From Pseudorhodoplanes sinuspersici (GTDB taxonomy: Bacteria; Pseudomonadota; Alphaproteobacteria; Rhizobiales; Xanthobacteraceae), in the NCBI RefSeq assembly GCF_002119765.1, contig NZ_CP021112.1, positions 2,598,501-2,662,500 of the forward strand: a stretch of DNA of 64,000 bases, written 5' to 3'. The notes under the pieces were generated by a model. It had not been told where the DNA came from. It saw only the letters and a list, made by a program, of their open reading frames with translations, and ran no database searches. The first letter of the stretch is position 1. Every line of letters starts with the position of its first letter. The position numbers and the translations under genes are program-made. Below are positions 1 to 10,500 of this stretch, one piece after another.

Positions 1-1
1 G

Positions 2-1399
2 CGCTATGACGGCGCCTGGGATGAGGCCTCGTTCTATGACGCGATGCTCGGCCGGCTCGGCCATCGTGTGCGCGCTGCTGCACTCGATTTTGCGAGCTGG
101 GCGCCATCGACCGGCGCGCTGCTGCTGCTCGCGACCGTCGTGGCGGTGCTTTTGACCAACTCACCGCTGGGTCACGCGCTCGAGGAATTCTGGGAGCGTC
201 CGTTCGGCCTCAGTTTCGGCGATGCCAACTTCTCGATGTCGCTACGGCACTGGATCAACGACGCGCTGCTCAGCGTGTTCTTTCTGGTTGTGGGGCTTGA
301 GATCAAACGAGAATTCACGGTCGGCCGGCTCGTCAGCCGCCGCTCGGCCGCTTTGCCGATTGCGGGCGCCATCGGCGGCATGGCCGCGCCGGCGCTACTC
401 TATCTTCTCATTGTCCCGCAGGGGCCATGGTCGCACGGCTGGGGCGTGCCGATGGCGACCGACACCGCTTTTGCCGTCGCTTTGATCGCGATGCTTGGCG
501 CGCGCGTGCCGATTGAATTGCGAATCTTTCTCACCGCAGCGGCGATTGTCGACGATATCGGCGCGATCATCGTCGTCGCGATCTTCTATTCGAGCAAGCT
601 GGACTTCGCATGGCTCGCACTCGCCGTGATCGTTTTCGGCGCGTTGTTTGCCCTCAACCGCGCCGGTGTTTACCGTACTCTTCCCTATATGGTCCTTGGC
701 ACGATCCTGTGGATCTCCGTTCATGCTGGCGGCCTGCATGCGACGCTCGCGGGCGTGCTCCTTGCTTTCGTAATCCCGACGCTACCGCCCGCCGACCTCA
801 AGGCGCTGATGGCGCAGGCAACAGCCATCATCAATGTGGAGTCACAGCGCGCACATGAAGCAATGCATCACGGCCCCTCTTCACTCGCCTTGCGCGGACT
901 CGATGCCATTCACGACCGGCTTGAGTCACCCGCCGATCGGCTGCTGCGCCATGTCGAGCCGTGGTCCAGTTACGTCGTCCTGCCGCTGTTCGCGCTTGCC
1001 AATGCCGGCGTGATCATTTCAACGAGCGTGCTAGGCGGCGGCCATGAGTATCTGATGCTGGCGATCATCGCGGGTCTCTCAATCGGCAAGCCGCTCGGGA
1101 TGACGCTGCTCTGCGCGCTCGCGGTATGGGTCGGCGTGGCCCGGAAACCGAAAGAGTATTCCTGGACGCATCTTGCCGGCGCCGGTGCGCTGGCTGGCAT
1201 CGGCTTCACGATGTCGCTGTTCATCGCCGGCCAGGCCTTCGCCTTGCCGGCTGATTTCGCTGCGGCCAAGATCGCGGTCTTTGCCGCCTCGGTGCTGTCG
1301 GCGATCATCGGCATTGCAATTCTTCTGGCGGCTCCTGCCCAGGACAACGGGGCCGATGAAGAGTCAGGTGATAAACCGAGCAATGTCACCCCCGTATGA
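2..1399 (+). CDS. nhaA: Na+/H+ antiporter NhaA, 5' end outside the window
   Basis: Inner-membrane sodium/proton antiporter. Counting from the ATG at 44, the family residues are present: Asp140 in ATDTAFAV (E. coli Asp133), the pair Asp170-Asp171 in IVDDIGAI (E. coli Asp163/164), and the lysine in SIGKPLGM (E. coli Lys300). About 11-12 hydrophobic segments follow. The frame stays open upstream of 44 to the window edge and reads RYDGAWDEASFYDA, which resembles the last helix of the DsbA/thioredoxin-like domain that some bacterial NhaA proteins carry at the N terminus. I therefore treat the gene as 5'-truncated by the window, with 44 as an internal Met or alternative start. The antiporter identity is firm; the fused domain is an inference from 14 residues. 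Confidence 0.9.
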   Translation, partial: RYDGAWDEASFYDAMLGRLGHRVRAAALDFASWAPSTGALLLLATVVAVLLTNSPLGHALEEFWERPFGLSFGDANFSMSLRHWINDALLSVFFLVVGLEIKREFTVGRLVSRRSAALPIAGAIGGMAAPALLYLLIVPQGPWSHGWGVPMATDTAFAVALIAMLGARVPIELRIFLTAAAIVDDIGAIIVVAIFYSSKLDFAWLALAVIVFGALFALNRAGVYRTLPYMVLGTILWISVHAGGLHATLAGVLLAFVIPTLPPADLKALMAQATAIINVESQRAHEAMHHGPSSLALRGLDAIHDRLESPADRLLRHVEPWSSYVVLPLFALANAGVIISTSVLGGGHEYLMLAIIAGLSIGKPLGMTLLCALAVWVGVARKPKEYSWTHLAGAGALAGIGFTMSLFIAGQAFALPADFAAAKIAVFAASVLSAIIGIAILLAAPAQDNGADEESGDKPSNVTPV

Positions 1400-1701
1400 T
1401 GGAAGCGCCTCGATAGAAGAAAGTAGCCGTACACAGCGATGACGAGAGCGCGCCTTCACCAGCCCAGAGGACGAACGGAACCTAGGCACCGAACGTTGGT
1501 GTGAAAATGGACCTTGTATTCAGCTTTCGCCCGCCTCAGATGACGATTTGTCGCTTGCGACCGTACCTTCTGCTCGCAGCGGCGAATGTCCGGATAGGAT
1601 TCTGTTAGCGATAGTAGCGAAAAAGCCAATTCAGATCTTGGAAGTGCGAAGCAAGATTGGTTTGGTCCGATCGGACGGTAAAGGGGTGGCAACCGACAAA
1701 A
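1400..1701. other. intergenic, nothing recognised
   Basis: The stretch between nhaA and the GGDEF-EAL gene is lower in GC than its neighbours. Short open frames on both strands have no ribosome site or family resemblance. It presumably holds the promoter of the downstream gene. Confidence 0.4.
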
Positions 1702-3486
1702 ATGAGAACCGGGATGCGAAGCGACCCCAAGCATCAAAAAAATGCTGACACAGCGGCTCATTCGCCAGATTTGGCGGCCAGACTGAATTCACTTCGACCG
1801 TCTCCGCTGACGTCTGCCAGTTCAATGCAGGCCATCATCAATGCGATGCCAAATCCAGTTATGTTAAAAGACCGATTTCATAGGTTAGTTCTTGTAAATG
1901 ATGCTTTTTGCGAACTTCTGAATCAAACCCGGGAGGATCTTCTAGGCGAGGAAGGTGAGAAAATTCCCGATGACCAAAGGGATGTCTTCTGGGAAATTGA
2001 TGACGAGGTCTTTAGAACCGGATTGCCGAACGAGAATGAGGAGGTTCTAACCGACGGTACAGGCTCGCTTAGGGTCGTTTTGACGAGGAAATGTCTGGTT
2101 ACTTTGCCGACGCAGTCCGGTCAGCAGCAATTTCTGCTTGGAGTCATTACCGATGTGACCCGCTTTCGAGAGTCCGAAGCGCGGGCCCAATATTTGGCTG
2201 AACATGACGCGCTGACGGGACTGGCCAATCGCGCTCAGTTAAATGATCGGCTGGAAGCGGAGATAAAGGCGGCAGGCGGTACGGACAACAAACTCGCGCT
2301 GCTGTTGCTTGACCTCGACGGATTTAAAGAGGTCAACGATACGCAAGGGCATCACGTCGGCGATGAGTTGCTCAAGATAATTGCCAAGCGGCTTGCTGGG
2401 TTGGTTCGTGCGGGAGACGTCGTCGCACGATATGGAGGCGATGAATTCTGCATTTTGCAGACAAGCGCCGCGAGATCGGCTGACTTGGCCGAGAAGATCA
2501 TCACGACGGTTGGTCGGCCCGTTTCCGTCAACGGCCGTCAACTTTGCGTAACGGCGTCGGTTGGTATTGCCATATTTCCCGAGGACGGGACCACGAGTGA
2601 TGAATTGTTGCAGAGCGCGGATTCTGCACTTTACCACGTAAAACGATCGGGTCGCGCTGGCTTCTACAAATATCAGCCTGAGGTTCATCTTGATCAGTCG
2701 CAGCGCTGGAATGTTGAGCACGAGCTTCGCGAGGCGCTGGGTACCGATCAGCTTTCTTTGGAATTTCAGCCGCTCGCATCCGCACAAGATGGACAACTGC
2801 GCGGCTTTGAAGCGCTGTGCCGATGGCAACATCCAGTGTATGGCGAAATTTCACCCGACGTGTTCATTCCGGTCGCCGAAGCGACAGGGCTCATAAAAGA
2901 GCTTGGCGCTTGGGTCCTGCGAGAGGCCTGCCGTCAAGCAGCGCGTTGGGAGTGGCCGGTTCAAGTGGCCGTCAACGTATCGCCCTGTCAGCTCGAAGAC
3001 CACAATTTCCCTGATATGGTATTCGACGCATTGAGAGAGGCAAATCTGCCGCCCCATCGTCTGGAGCTTGAGGTCACTGAAAGTGCATTGATCGGCCAAT
3101 CGGATACCACCACAGAGGCATTGTCAGTTCTGCGGGCCAAGGGCATCGGCTTCGCGCTTGATGATTTTGGCGCTGGCTGGTCGTCGCTATCGACGCTACG
3201 CAAATTCAAATTTGATCGGCTGAAGATCGATAAGAGCTTTATCTGGCAGATCGAGTCCGATCCGCGGTCGGTTGCCATCGTGCGCGCCGTTCTCGGTCTG
3301 GCCAAGTCGCTCGGCGTTCCCGTCACAGCCGAGGGCATAGAGGACCAGGCTCAATTACTGGCACTCAGGAATATGGGATGCACCGAAGTCCAAGGGTTTC
3401 ATCTCGGGCGACCCAACTCCGTCGCCAGCTTGCCGGCGCAGGAGCCTTGGCAAGCTATTAACGAGACAAACGAAAAGCCAAGTTGA
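1702..3486 (+). CDS. PAS-GGDEF-EAL cyclic-di-GMP enzyme
   Basis: Predicted cytosolic c-di-GMP signalling protein. From the ATG at 1702 a PAS domain covers about residues 40-155, GGDEF about 165-325 and EAL about 340-585. The cyclase signature RYGGDEF is intact, with an RAGD inhibitory I-site five residues before it. The EAL domain has EALCRW, NVSPCQL, the EVTES glutamate, DDFGAGWSSL, LKIDKSF and AEGIED, so both activities look possible. There is no membrane segment; the PAS domain is the likely input. The frame also extends to a TTG at 1657, and an ATG at 1714 is possible. None has an ideal ribosome site, so the start is uncertain by about 15 codons. The gene stands alone. Confidence 0.88.
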   Translation: MRTGMRSDPKHQKNADTAAHSPDLAARLNSLRPSPLTSASSMQAIINAMPNPVMLKDRFHRLVLVNDAFCELLNQTREDLLGEEGEKIPDDQRDVFWEIDDEVFRTGLPNENEEVLTDGTGSLRVVLTRKCLVTLPTQSGQQQFLLGVITDVTRFRESEARAQYLAEHDALTGLANRAQLNDRLEAEIKAAGGTDNKLALLLLDLDGFKEVNDTQGHHVGDELLKIIAKRLAGLVRAGDVVARYGGDEFCILQTSAARSADLAEKIITTVGRPVSVNGRQLCVTASVGIAIFPEDGTTSDELLQSADSALYHVKRSGRAGFYKYQPEVHLDQSQRWNVEHELREALGTDQLSLEFQPLASAQDGQLRGFEALCRWQHPVYGEISPDVFIPVAEATGLIKELGAWVLREACRQAARWEWPVQVAVNVSPCQLEDHNFPDMVFDALREANLPPHRLELEVTESALIGQSDTTTEALSVLRAKGIGFALDDFGAGWSSLSTLRKFKFDRLKIDKSFIWQIESDPRSVAIVRAVLGLAKSLGVPVTAEGIEDQAQLLALRNMGCTEVQGFHLGRPNSVASLPAQEPWQAINETNEKPS

Positions 3487-3602
3487 GACGTCTTGTTTCC
3501 GCGACAAATCCATCGTTGGTTGCCCCCCTGAGTGCAGTGTCTGCGCAACGGGTGCGCAATAGTGAATATACCGAATTTAGACCGCTAACTGGTCCCGAGC
3601 GA

Positions 3603-4568
3603 TCATATCGGCATTCCCGGTTGCTGGATCGGGCCGGAGTCTGGTCCGCAACGGTCTCGCGCCGCTGCGGCAAGTCCGTCCGGTGTCAAGATGTTCGGGG
3701 CCCAGCCCAGGCGTACGAGACTGGACGGATCGGCGACGAGCGGGTTAGCGAGCAGTCGGTAAAGATCCGAGCGGCCAGCGACACCAAAAGCCAGTTCTAA
3801 AATGACCTTGGGTACCGGGATGAGGGAAGGTCGGCGACCAAGCCCCCGTCGCATCGCGGCAACCATCTGCGGAACCGTCAGTGGCTGCGGTTCGGCGACG
3901 ATGAGAGGGCGTTGCAACGGCCCCGGTGCGGAAAGCACACACTCGACGGCCCCAACCAAGTTGTCGAGCGATAAAAGTGAACGCCGTGCCCGCAACCCGC
4001 CGAGCGGCAGCGGATAGGGCGAGCGAGCGAGCTCAATAAGCCGCGCCATGTTTCCCTTCACCCCGGAGCCGTAGACGAGTGCGAGACGGAGTGCGACCCA
4101 ATCCAGATCGAGCTTCGCGAGTTCTTCTTCCGCTGCTCGTTTCGATCGTCCATAGGCGTCAGTCGGTTTCGGCTCCGAGTCTTCGGTCAAAATCTGCAGG
4201 GCTGTTGGACCTGATTGTGCCCGGACCGAAGACATGAAGATAAACCGTCTGACGCCGGCTCGTTGTGCAGCTCGGGCAAGGGCGGCGGTCGCCGTGGTGT
4301 TGAGGAGGCGAAAGTCGCTTTCGGGGGCTCCAGACATGGTGGGCAGAAGAGCCGCCGAGTGGATCACTGTATCGACCCCGGATAGAGCCGCCGCCATGTT
4401 GATCGGTCGAGCAAGATCACCAATGACCGCACTCGCACAATTGATCGGAAGAGCATGTGGGCGGCGCAGCAGGACACGGATTCGATAACCGCGCCTCGAA
4501 AGCTCGCGGAGCAAGTATTGCCCGATGAAGCCGGTCGCGCCAGTAAGAGCAATGACAGATTCGTTCAT
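3603..4568 (-). CDS. NAD(P)-dependent epimerase/dehydratase (extended SDR)
   Basis: 321-residue Rossmann-fold sugar-nucleotide-type reductase. The N terminus has the extended-SDR dinucleotide motif GATGFIGQYL; the middle has the catalytic pair YGRSK (Tyr-x-x-x-Lys) preceded by a serine-rich FMSSVRA strand. Length fits the family. The C-terminal part, which sets substrate, is not diagnostic, so the substrate is unknown. It is convergent with the upstream GGDEF-EAL gene and not in an obvious operon. The start is the ATG at 4568. Confidence 0.85.
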   Translation of the reverse strand: MNESVIALTGATGFIGQYLLRELSRRGYRIRVLLRRPHALPINCASAVIGDLARPINMAAALSGVDTVIHSAALLPTMSGAPESDFRLLNTTATAALARAAQRAGVRRFIFMSSVRAQSGPTALQILTEDSEPKPTDAYGRSKRAAEEELAKLDLDWVALRLALVYGSGVKGNMARLIELARSPYPLPLGGLRARRSLLSLDNLVGAVECVLSAPGPLQRPLIVAEPQPLTVPQMVAAMRRGLGRRPSLIPVPKVILELAFGVAGRSDLYRLLANPLVADPSSLVRLGWAPNILTPDGLAAAARDRCGPDSGPIQQPGMPI

Positions 4569-4870
4569 AAGTCAAACTACCACGCGAATGTCGGCCATTT
4601 CGAGGACATGGTGACGCTGCGCTCGAACTCAATGCGTTTCGCGCCGGGATGCGCATGCGCGGATGACGGAGGAATGCTACGCAACCGTGCATCTAAGTCG
4701 CGAACAGGTGAAGAGAGTCCTCCACGCTGCCGAGTGGATGCGCAAGTTGTGCCATGGCCGAATCGTGTTCAATGTGTTGCTTGCGGTTCAGCGATATGCC
4801 GGGGAAGAGACCCGCTGCGTTCGAACATTCTCCATTTTGGATGCATGAAAGTGTATTGGAAGATGTCCGG
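4569..4870. other. intergenic, no supported gene
   Basis: About 300 bases between two minus-strand genes. A plus-strand frame at 4663-4848 (61 codons) has a plausible helical composition (it includes REQVKRVLHAAEWMRKL) but no ribosome site and no relative I recognise, so I do not call it. The promoter of the epimerase gene should lie at the left end. Confidence 0.35.
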
Positions 4871-5368
4871 TCAGTCTTTGACCGCTGTGTCCCGATGTAT
4901 CGGGTCAATCCAAAATACCTGCTCCGGTTTCTCAACCGGCTCTATATCCAGATTGATGGCGACCGCTTCCCCATCGCTGCGCACGAGAACGCATTCCAGA
5001 ACCTCGTTCTGGCTTGCATTGATCTCTTGGTGCGGTACGTATGGCGGTACGAAGATAAAATCGCCGGGGCCAGCCTCTGCGACGTATTGGAGCTGCTCGC
5101 CCCAGCGCATGCGGGCATTTCCGCGCACGACATAGATGACGCTTTCGAGATGACCGTGATGGTGTGCGCCGGTCTTGGCGTTCGGCCTGATGGTTACTGT
5201 GCCAGCCCAGAGCTTTTGTGCGCCGACGCGCGCAAAGTTAATCGCCGCCTTGCGATCCATGCCAGGTGTTGAAGGCACATTAGGATCGAGCTGGTTCGCA
5301 GGGATGACTCTGACACCGTCATGTTTCCATCGATCGTCGTGATCGTGCGAATGGTCATGATCAGTCAT
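4871..5368 (-). CDS. cupin-domain protein with His/Asp-rich N terminus
   Basis: 165-residue single-domain cupin. Cupin motif 1 is seen as GAHHHGHLESVIYVVRG (metal-ligand His cluster plus Glu) and motif 2 as PGDFIFVPPYVPHQE (the last ligand His). The first 14 residues (MTDHDHSHDHDD) are a metal-binding-like His/Asp string not part of the fold. Cupins of this size can be sensors, isomerases or dioxygenases; nothing here fixes the reaction. No operon partner is evident. Confidence 0.8.
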   Translation of the reverse strand: MTDHDHSHDHDDRWKHDGVRVIPANQLDPNVPSTPGMDRKAAINFARVGAQKLWAGTVTIRPNAKTGAHHHGHLESVIYVVRGNARMRWGEQLQYVAEAGPGDFIFVPPYVPHQEINASQNEVLECVLVRSDGEAVAINLDIEPVEKPEQVFWIDPIHRDTAVKD

Positions 5369-5696
5369 GGACTCACCGCTATCGCATGCCTATGAAGATT
5401 GGCTGAGGCATAAAGCAATTGAAGCGATGCCGCAATGTTTTGCCCGGACGGCTGCGGTGCACAGAACTGTGCTTTTTGGCGCTTCCGAAATCGAAGGATG
5501 AGCGCTTGTTGCAGCCGCTGAACATTATTATTGTCGGCGATGGATGAGGCTTTTCTTGTTTCAATCGGCGCCGTATTTCGCTGTCTTGAAGAAGCGGTTC
5601 CATCCTCCGGTCTGCGGCGAAGAGGGTAAGCCGTATTTCCACGGGACCGGCATTGGTTTAGGGGATTTCAGTTAGCGCGGAGAAGGGGCTATTGCG
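5369..5696. other. intergenic between divergent cupin and LysM genes
   Basis: 328 bases. No frame with a convincing start or composition was found. It should contain the divergent promoters of the cupin gene (minus) and the LysM gene (plus). No clear inverted repeat was seen. Confidence 0.35.
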
Positions 5697-7037
5697 ATGA
5701 GGGAAATGTTTGCCGTCCGGAACATGCTTGTTCTGCTCGCCGTCATGGCAGGGGGCGTTGCAGCCCTTGTCTGGTGGCTGTTCGCTTTTGGCTATCCCGG
5801 TGCGCCCTCTGTTTCTGCGAACCGCGAGAAGCCGGTGGTCGAGGCAGAGAGTCGTGAACCCGTAGCTGAAAAGTCCGCTCCTCCGGCGGTTGCGGCAGCA
5901 ACTGAGGCCATTAAAGGGCTTGCTGACCAGCTTGGCGCTTTGAAACCTGAAGAGGCAGACGCTGCCCCCAAATTTGATGTCGCGCGCATTGAATCGAATG
6001 GTGAGGCCGTGATCGCGGGCCGCGCTGCGCCTGGGGCATCCGTGGAGCTCCTTCAGGATGGAAAGGTCCATGATCGAACTGTGGCGGATTCCTCAGGTGC
6101 GTTCGTGTTCATTCCTAAGCCGCTTCCCCTTGGACGTTACGATCTTACACTGCGCACAGTGGGGCCAGACGGCAAGGCGACAATGTCGAAGGGGGCGGTT
6201 GCCGTAAACCTGGGCTCCACCAAGGAAGAAAAGCAGGCTGCTGCGCCAGTTGCGCCGGCAGTGCCTCCTGTTGTGCTGTCAAAGCCAGCGGAAGACCCCG
6301 ACGGGCGCTTTCAAGTTGAGGCGGTGGAGGCAGAAGATGGGGGCAGGCTCCACGTCTCTGGCCGTTCTGTGCCGGGCTCGATTGTGCGACTCTACCTGAA
6401 TGATGCCTACATTGCGACTGGTACGGCTTCGGCAGATGGGCGTGTTCAATTTTCCATTCGCGGTGGCGTTAAACCCGGCGAGTATCGGGTCCGGCTGGAC
6501 CACATGAATGCGGCGGGTAACGTGTTGTCACGCGCCGAGAAAGTATTCAATGCCTCGACGACATTGGCGGACGCAAAGCCTTCTGCGTCGTCTCCGGAAG
6601 TGGTAGGCACGCTGCCCAGTTTGGGCTCCGCACCACGATCCCCGACTTCGACCGAAGCGCAGACATCCCTGCGTGCCGTAAGCGGGGCTGGTCAGCAGAT
6701 TTCAACGTCGCAGCGTGAGAATGCAATCGCGCCGATCAGTCAGACATCTCCGCGATTGCCCGTGACGGGTAAAGACGCAGCGCAGCCGCGCCCGATTCAA
6801 GAGACCAATCCATTGGTCGCGACTGGCTCGACGGATCAGCGCAGTATCGTCGTTGTGCCAAGAATCGATACAAGAGTGGTCGTTCGCGGCGACAGTCTCT
6901 GGCGCATCAGCCAGGCTACATATGGCCACGGCAAGCGCTACACCGAGATTTTCACGGCCAACCGCAGTCAAATCCGCAATCCCAACCTTATTTATCCGGA
7001 TCAGATATTCGTTTTGCCAAACGCCTTGCCGAAATAG
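5697..7037 (+). CDS. membrane-anchored LysM peptidoglycan-binding protein
   Basis: 446 residues. An N-terminal hydrophobic segment (about residues 8-30) anchors or exports it. A low-complexity Ala/Pro/Glu linker follows, then two Ig-like or carboxypeptidase-regulatory-like modules (about 95-160 and 200-290; the second has the GSIVRLYLNDAYIATG type of strand). A second Ser/Thr/Pro linker leads to a C-terminal LysM domain at about 395-443 (VVRGDSLWRIS ... NPNLIYPDQIFVLP). The likely site of action is the periplasm, bound to peptidoglycan. The exact role is unknown. It ends at a large hairpin shared with the convergent metal-efflux operon. Confidence 0.85.
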   Translation: MREMFAVRNMLVLLAVMAGGVAALVWWLFAFGYPGAPSVSANREKPVVEAESREPVAEKSAPPAVAAATEAIKGLADQLGALKPEEADAAPKFDVARIESNGEAVIAGRAAPGASVELLQDGKVHDRTVADSSGAFVFIPKPLPLGRYDLTLRTVGPDGKATMSKGAVAVNLGSTKEEKQAAAPVAPAVPPVVLSKPAEDPDGRFQVEAVEAEDGGRLHVSGRSVPGSIVRLYLNDAYIATGTASADGRVQFSIRGGVKPGEYRVRLDHMNAAGNVLSRAEKVFNASTTLADAKPSASSPEVVGTLPSLGSAPRSPTSTEAQTSLRAVSGAGQQISTSQRENAIAPISQTSPRLPVTGKDAAQPRPIQETNPLVATGSTDQRSIVVVPRIDTRVVVRGDSLWRISQATYGHGKRYTEIFTANRSQIRNPNLIYPDQIFVLPNALPK

Positions 7038-7073
7038 TTGGTCGGCAAGCGACATGTGATCCGTTTACGCGGA

Positions 7074-7119
7074 ACCGGCCTTCGCCGGACGAAGCCGGCC
7101 ATGGCCGGCGAAGGCCGGT
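7074..7119. terminator. 15-bp-stem hairpin between convergent genes
   Basis: The arms ACCGGCCTTCGCCGG (7074-7088) and its exact complement (7105-7119) enclose a 16-base loop that itself contains a short GGCC palindrome. It lies between the LysM gene stop (7037) and the convergent stop at 7200. There is no clear T run, so it may be a bidirectional terminator or a REP-like repeat. Confidence 0.55.
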
Positions 7120-7199
7120 ACCTACTCCGCTCGAAAACGCTTTAGCGGTCCGTTCGATCATCGTTCGAGCGTGCATCGAATTTCACCCCTTGAGCGGGT

Positions 7200-7568
7200 T
7201 CAGAACCGCGCCTGCACGGTTTTGCCGTTGGGCGGGCTGATCTGCAGCACGCCTTTGGCGTCGGCCGGCAAGGCACCTTCGGCCTTGCCGCTGAGGCGCG
7301 ATGGTTCGGCCGGCTCCAGCACAATACGCTGGCTCTTACCCTGAACGGACAGGATCACGAGTCCCTTGTAGCCTTTTGTCGGCTGCGGCTTGTTGTCGTG
7401 GTCCATGACATTGACATCGATCGCGCCGTCGCGCGTGAACAGCTCGATGTGATAGTCACCGGCTTCAACCAGTCGTCCACCATTGGGACCCTTTTCGCCA
7501 TGCTTGTGCTGGGCGTAAGCGCCGGTTGCAAGCGTCAACGAAACAAGCACCAAAAGAGCTCTGAGCAT
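7200..7568 (-). CDS. small periplasmic protein of the metal-efflux operon
   Basis: 122 residues. A signal peptide (about 1-19, ending AYA) is followed by a His-rich start HKHGEKGPNGGRLVEAG. The rest resembles the small beta-sandwich domain found beside or inside CzcB-type adaptors (GGRL..GDYHIELF). It is the last gene of the minus-strand operon, 20 bases after the RND pump gene. It probably binds or senses metal in the periplasm, like CusF/CzcE in role though not visibly in sequence. Function is inferred from position and the His-rich head. Confidence 0.75.
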   Translation of the reverse strand: MLRALLVLVSLTLATGAYAQHKHGEKGPNGGRLVEAGDYHIELFTRDGAIDVNVMDHDNKPQPTKGYKGLVILSVQGKSQRIVLEPAEPSRLSGKAEGALPADAKGVLQISPPNGKTVQARF

Positions 7569-7588
7569 TTCATTCTCCGTTCAGTTGA

Positions 7589-10500
7589 TCAGTAGGATTG
7601 GCTTGCTGAAGCAGGCGCATCCGGCGTCCCGGCTTCAGTGGCTGTGACCGTGCGCAGGCGCTCAACGGCCTTGCGGCCGAAGGCGAGCACCAGCAGTGGC
7701 GTCACAAAGGCATCAAGCAAGGTCGCGCTGATCAGCCCGCCGAAAATCGTCACTGCGACCGGATGCAGGATTTCCTTGCCCGGGCTTGCGGCGTCGATCA
7801 TCAGCGGCACCAGGGCAACGCCTGCCGAAAGCGCGGTCATCAGAACCGGCGTCATGCGCTCAAGGCAACCGCGTGTCACCAGATCGCGGCCCCATGGGAT
7901 TTTTTCATGCAGATGAAGGTTGATGATGTGGCTGATCTTCAGGATGCCATTACGCGCGGCGATGCCGGTCAAGGTGATGAAGCCGACCATGCTTGCAACC
8001 GACAAGGGCTGCCCGACGATCCACAATGCGGCCACCGATCCGATCAGCGCCAGCGGCACGCTGCCGATGATAATGAACGACAGCACGGCGGATCGGTAAC
8101 GGCTGTAGAGAATCGAGAAGATCAGAAGCAGCGACACGATCGAAAGAAGACCGATTGTCCGGGCTGCCTGCTCCTGGGCCTGGAACGTGCCTTCAAGGCT
8201 CACGAAATAGCCTTCCGGCATTCTCGTTTCAGCGATCACGGTGCGGATCTGTTCTACCAGTTTCGCCATATCGGCACGCCCATCGCCGTTGGCGAGCACC
8301 ACAAGGCGCCGCCGCCCGTTCTCGCGCAGGATCTGGTTTGGCCCCGTTGTTTCCTTGATCTCGGCGACCTGTCGGGCGGGAATCCAGCCGGTCGGCGTTT
8401 CAATCAGAAGATCGCCGAGTCCCTGCGTGGTGCGAAGGGTCTCCGGCAGACGCATCACAACATCGAAGCGGCGATAGCCATCGACGACACGCGAGACCAC
8501 CCGGCCATTCGAGAGCCGGCTGATTTGATCCACCACGGCGGCGGGCTGCACGCCGTAAAGCGCGGCTCTGCCGTAATCGACCCTGATTTCGAGCTGCGGG
8601 ATACGCACCTGCTTTTCGATTTGCAGATCGGTCAGGCTTGGAATCGCGGCCAGCCTGGCTCGCAACTCTTCGGCTTTTGCACGCATGAGATCGAGATCGT
8701 CGCCGAAGATCTTCAATGCGATTTCCGATCGAATACCGGACAGCATGTGATCGAGCCGGTGCGCAATCGGCTGGCCGACATTGACCGATAGCGGCAACAT
8801 CGACAATCGCGACCGGATATCGGCGACGATTTCGGGCTTCGAGCGGGCGGAAGGAGCAAGGCTCACTTCGAATTCGCTGACGTGGATGCCCTCGGCGTGC
8901 TCGTCAAGTTCGGCGCGGCCGGTCCGTCGCCCGACGGATTTCACTTCCGGCACTTGCATGATCAACTTTTCGGCGACGGTGCCGACGCGGTTGGATTCCG
9001 CGAGCGAGACACCGGGATTGAAGTTGACCATGATGTTGAACGTGCCCTCGTTAAACGGAGGCAGGAACGAACGCGGCAGCGCGAGCGCAGCAGCACCAGC
9101 CACAATCACCATCAGAATCGTAGCGCCGAAGATCAGGCCGGTATGGCCATAAGCGCGCGAAAGGGCCGCGCCATACCATCGCTTCAGGACGCGGACGAGA
9201 CCGCTTTCATGCTCGTTCAGGCTCTTTAGGCCCGGCAGCATGAAGTAGGACATCACCGGCGTGAGCGTGACCGAGACCAGAAGGCTCGCCAGGATCGACA
9301 CAATGTAGGCGATGCCCAGCGGCGCGAACAGGCGCCCCTCGATGCCGCCCAGCGCAAACAGCGGCACAAACACAAGGACGACGATCGCCGTTGCATAGAC
9401 AATGCCGGACCGCACCTCCTGCGACGCACTGACCACCACGTCGGATACCGAACGCGGATTGCCAAGCAGCCGGTTTTCGCGCAGGCGGCGGAAGATATTC
9501 TCGACATCGACAACGGCATCATCGACCAGTTCGCCGATCGCAATCGCGATGCCGCCGAGCGTCATGGTGTTGATCGAGAGGCCCGCGAAATAGAACACCA
9601 CCGCAGTAATGAGAATCGAGGCCGGGATCGCGGTCAGCGAGATCGCCGTTGTCCGCCAGTTCAGAAGGAACAGAAACAGGATGACTGCGACGACGGCAAA
9701 GGCCTCCAGCAGCACGATCTGTACGTTCCTGATCGACGTCTCAATGAAGTTCGCCTGCCTGAAAACGAGGTTGTCCGCCTTGATATTGTGCGGAAGCCCG
9801 GCATTCAGCTCCTTGAGGGCCTGTTCGATGTTCCGCGTCAGCGTGATGGTGTCGACATGCGGCTGCTTCTCGACCGAGACCAGCACCGCCGGCGCGCCCA
9901 TATAGCCGCTGTCACCGCGTTTGGTCCGAGCGGCGAATTCGACGGTCGCAACCTGATGCAGGAAGACCGGCCGACCGTCGACCTTTGCCACCACCATATT
10001 GCGCAAGTCATCGAGGTTCGTGGTGCGGCCGATATTGCGGATCAGGTATTCGCGCGCGTTCAGATCGGTAAAACCGCCGCCGGCATTGGTGCCAAAGGAG
10101 GCGAGCGCCTTCTCGATCTGCTCATAATTGACACCGAGCGCGCGCAGGGCCGGCGGTTGCGGCGACACGCGATATTGCCGCACCTCACCGCCCATCGGGA
10201 TGACTTGCGCGACACCGGGTATGCTGAGCAACCGCGGCCGGATGGTGAAATCCGCCGTTTCCCGCAGCTCCATCGGTGTGGCGCGATCGCTAGTGACGGC
10301 GACCATAATGATCTGCCCCATGATCGAGCCGATCGGCCCCATCATCGGCGTGACATTCGCCGGCAATTGCTCGCGCATGAGGTTCAATCGCTCGGCTACG
10401 AGTTGCCGGTTGCGGTAAATGTCGGCGCTGTTCCAGTCGAACTCGACATAGACGAAGGACAATCCGACGCCCGATACCGAGCGAACGCGCGTGACGCCCG

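Noticed and set aside
4663-4848. 61-codon plus-strand frame between epimerase and cupin genes
   Set aside because: Composition is plausible, but there is no ribosome site or recognised relative; left as intergenic.
4754-5272. 172-codon plus-strand frame overlapping the cupin gene
   Set aside because: The minus-strand frame has clear cupin motifs; this one has none and no ribosome site.
7763-8791. 342-codon plus-strand frame inside the RND pump gene
   Set aside because: The minus-strand pump is conserved across the whole interval; the plus frame is His/Gln/Arg-rich noise.
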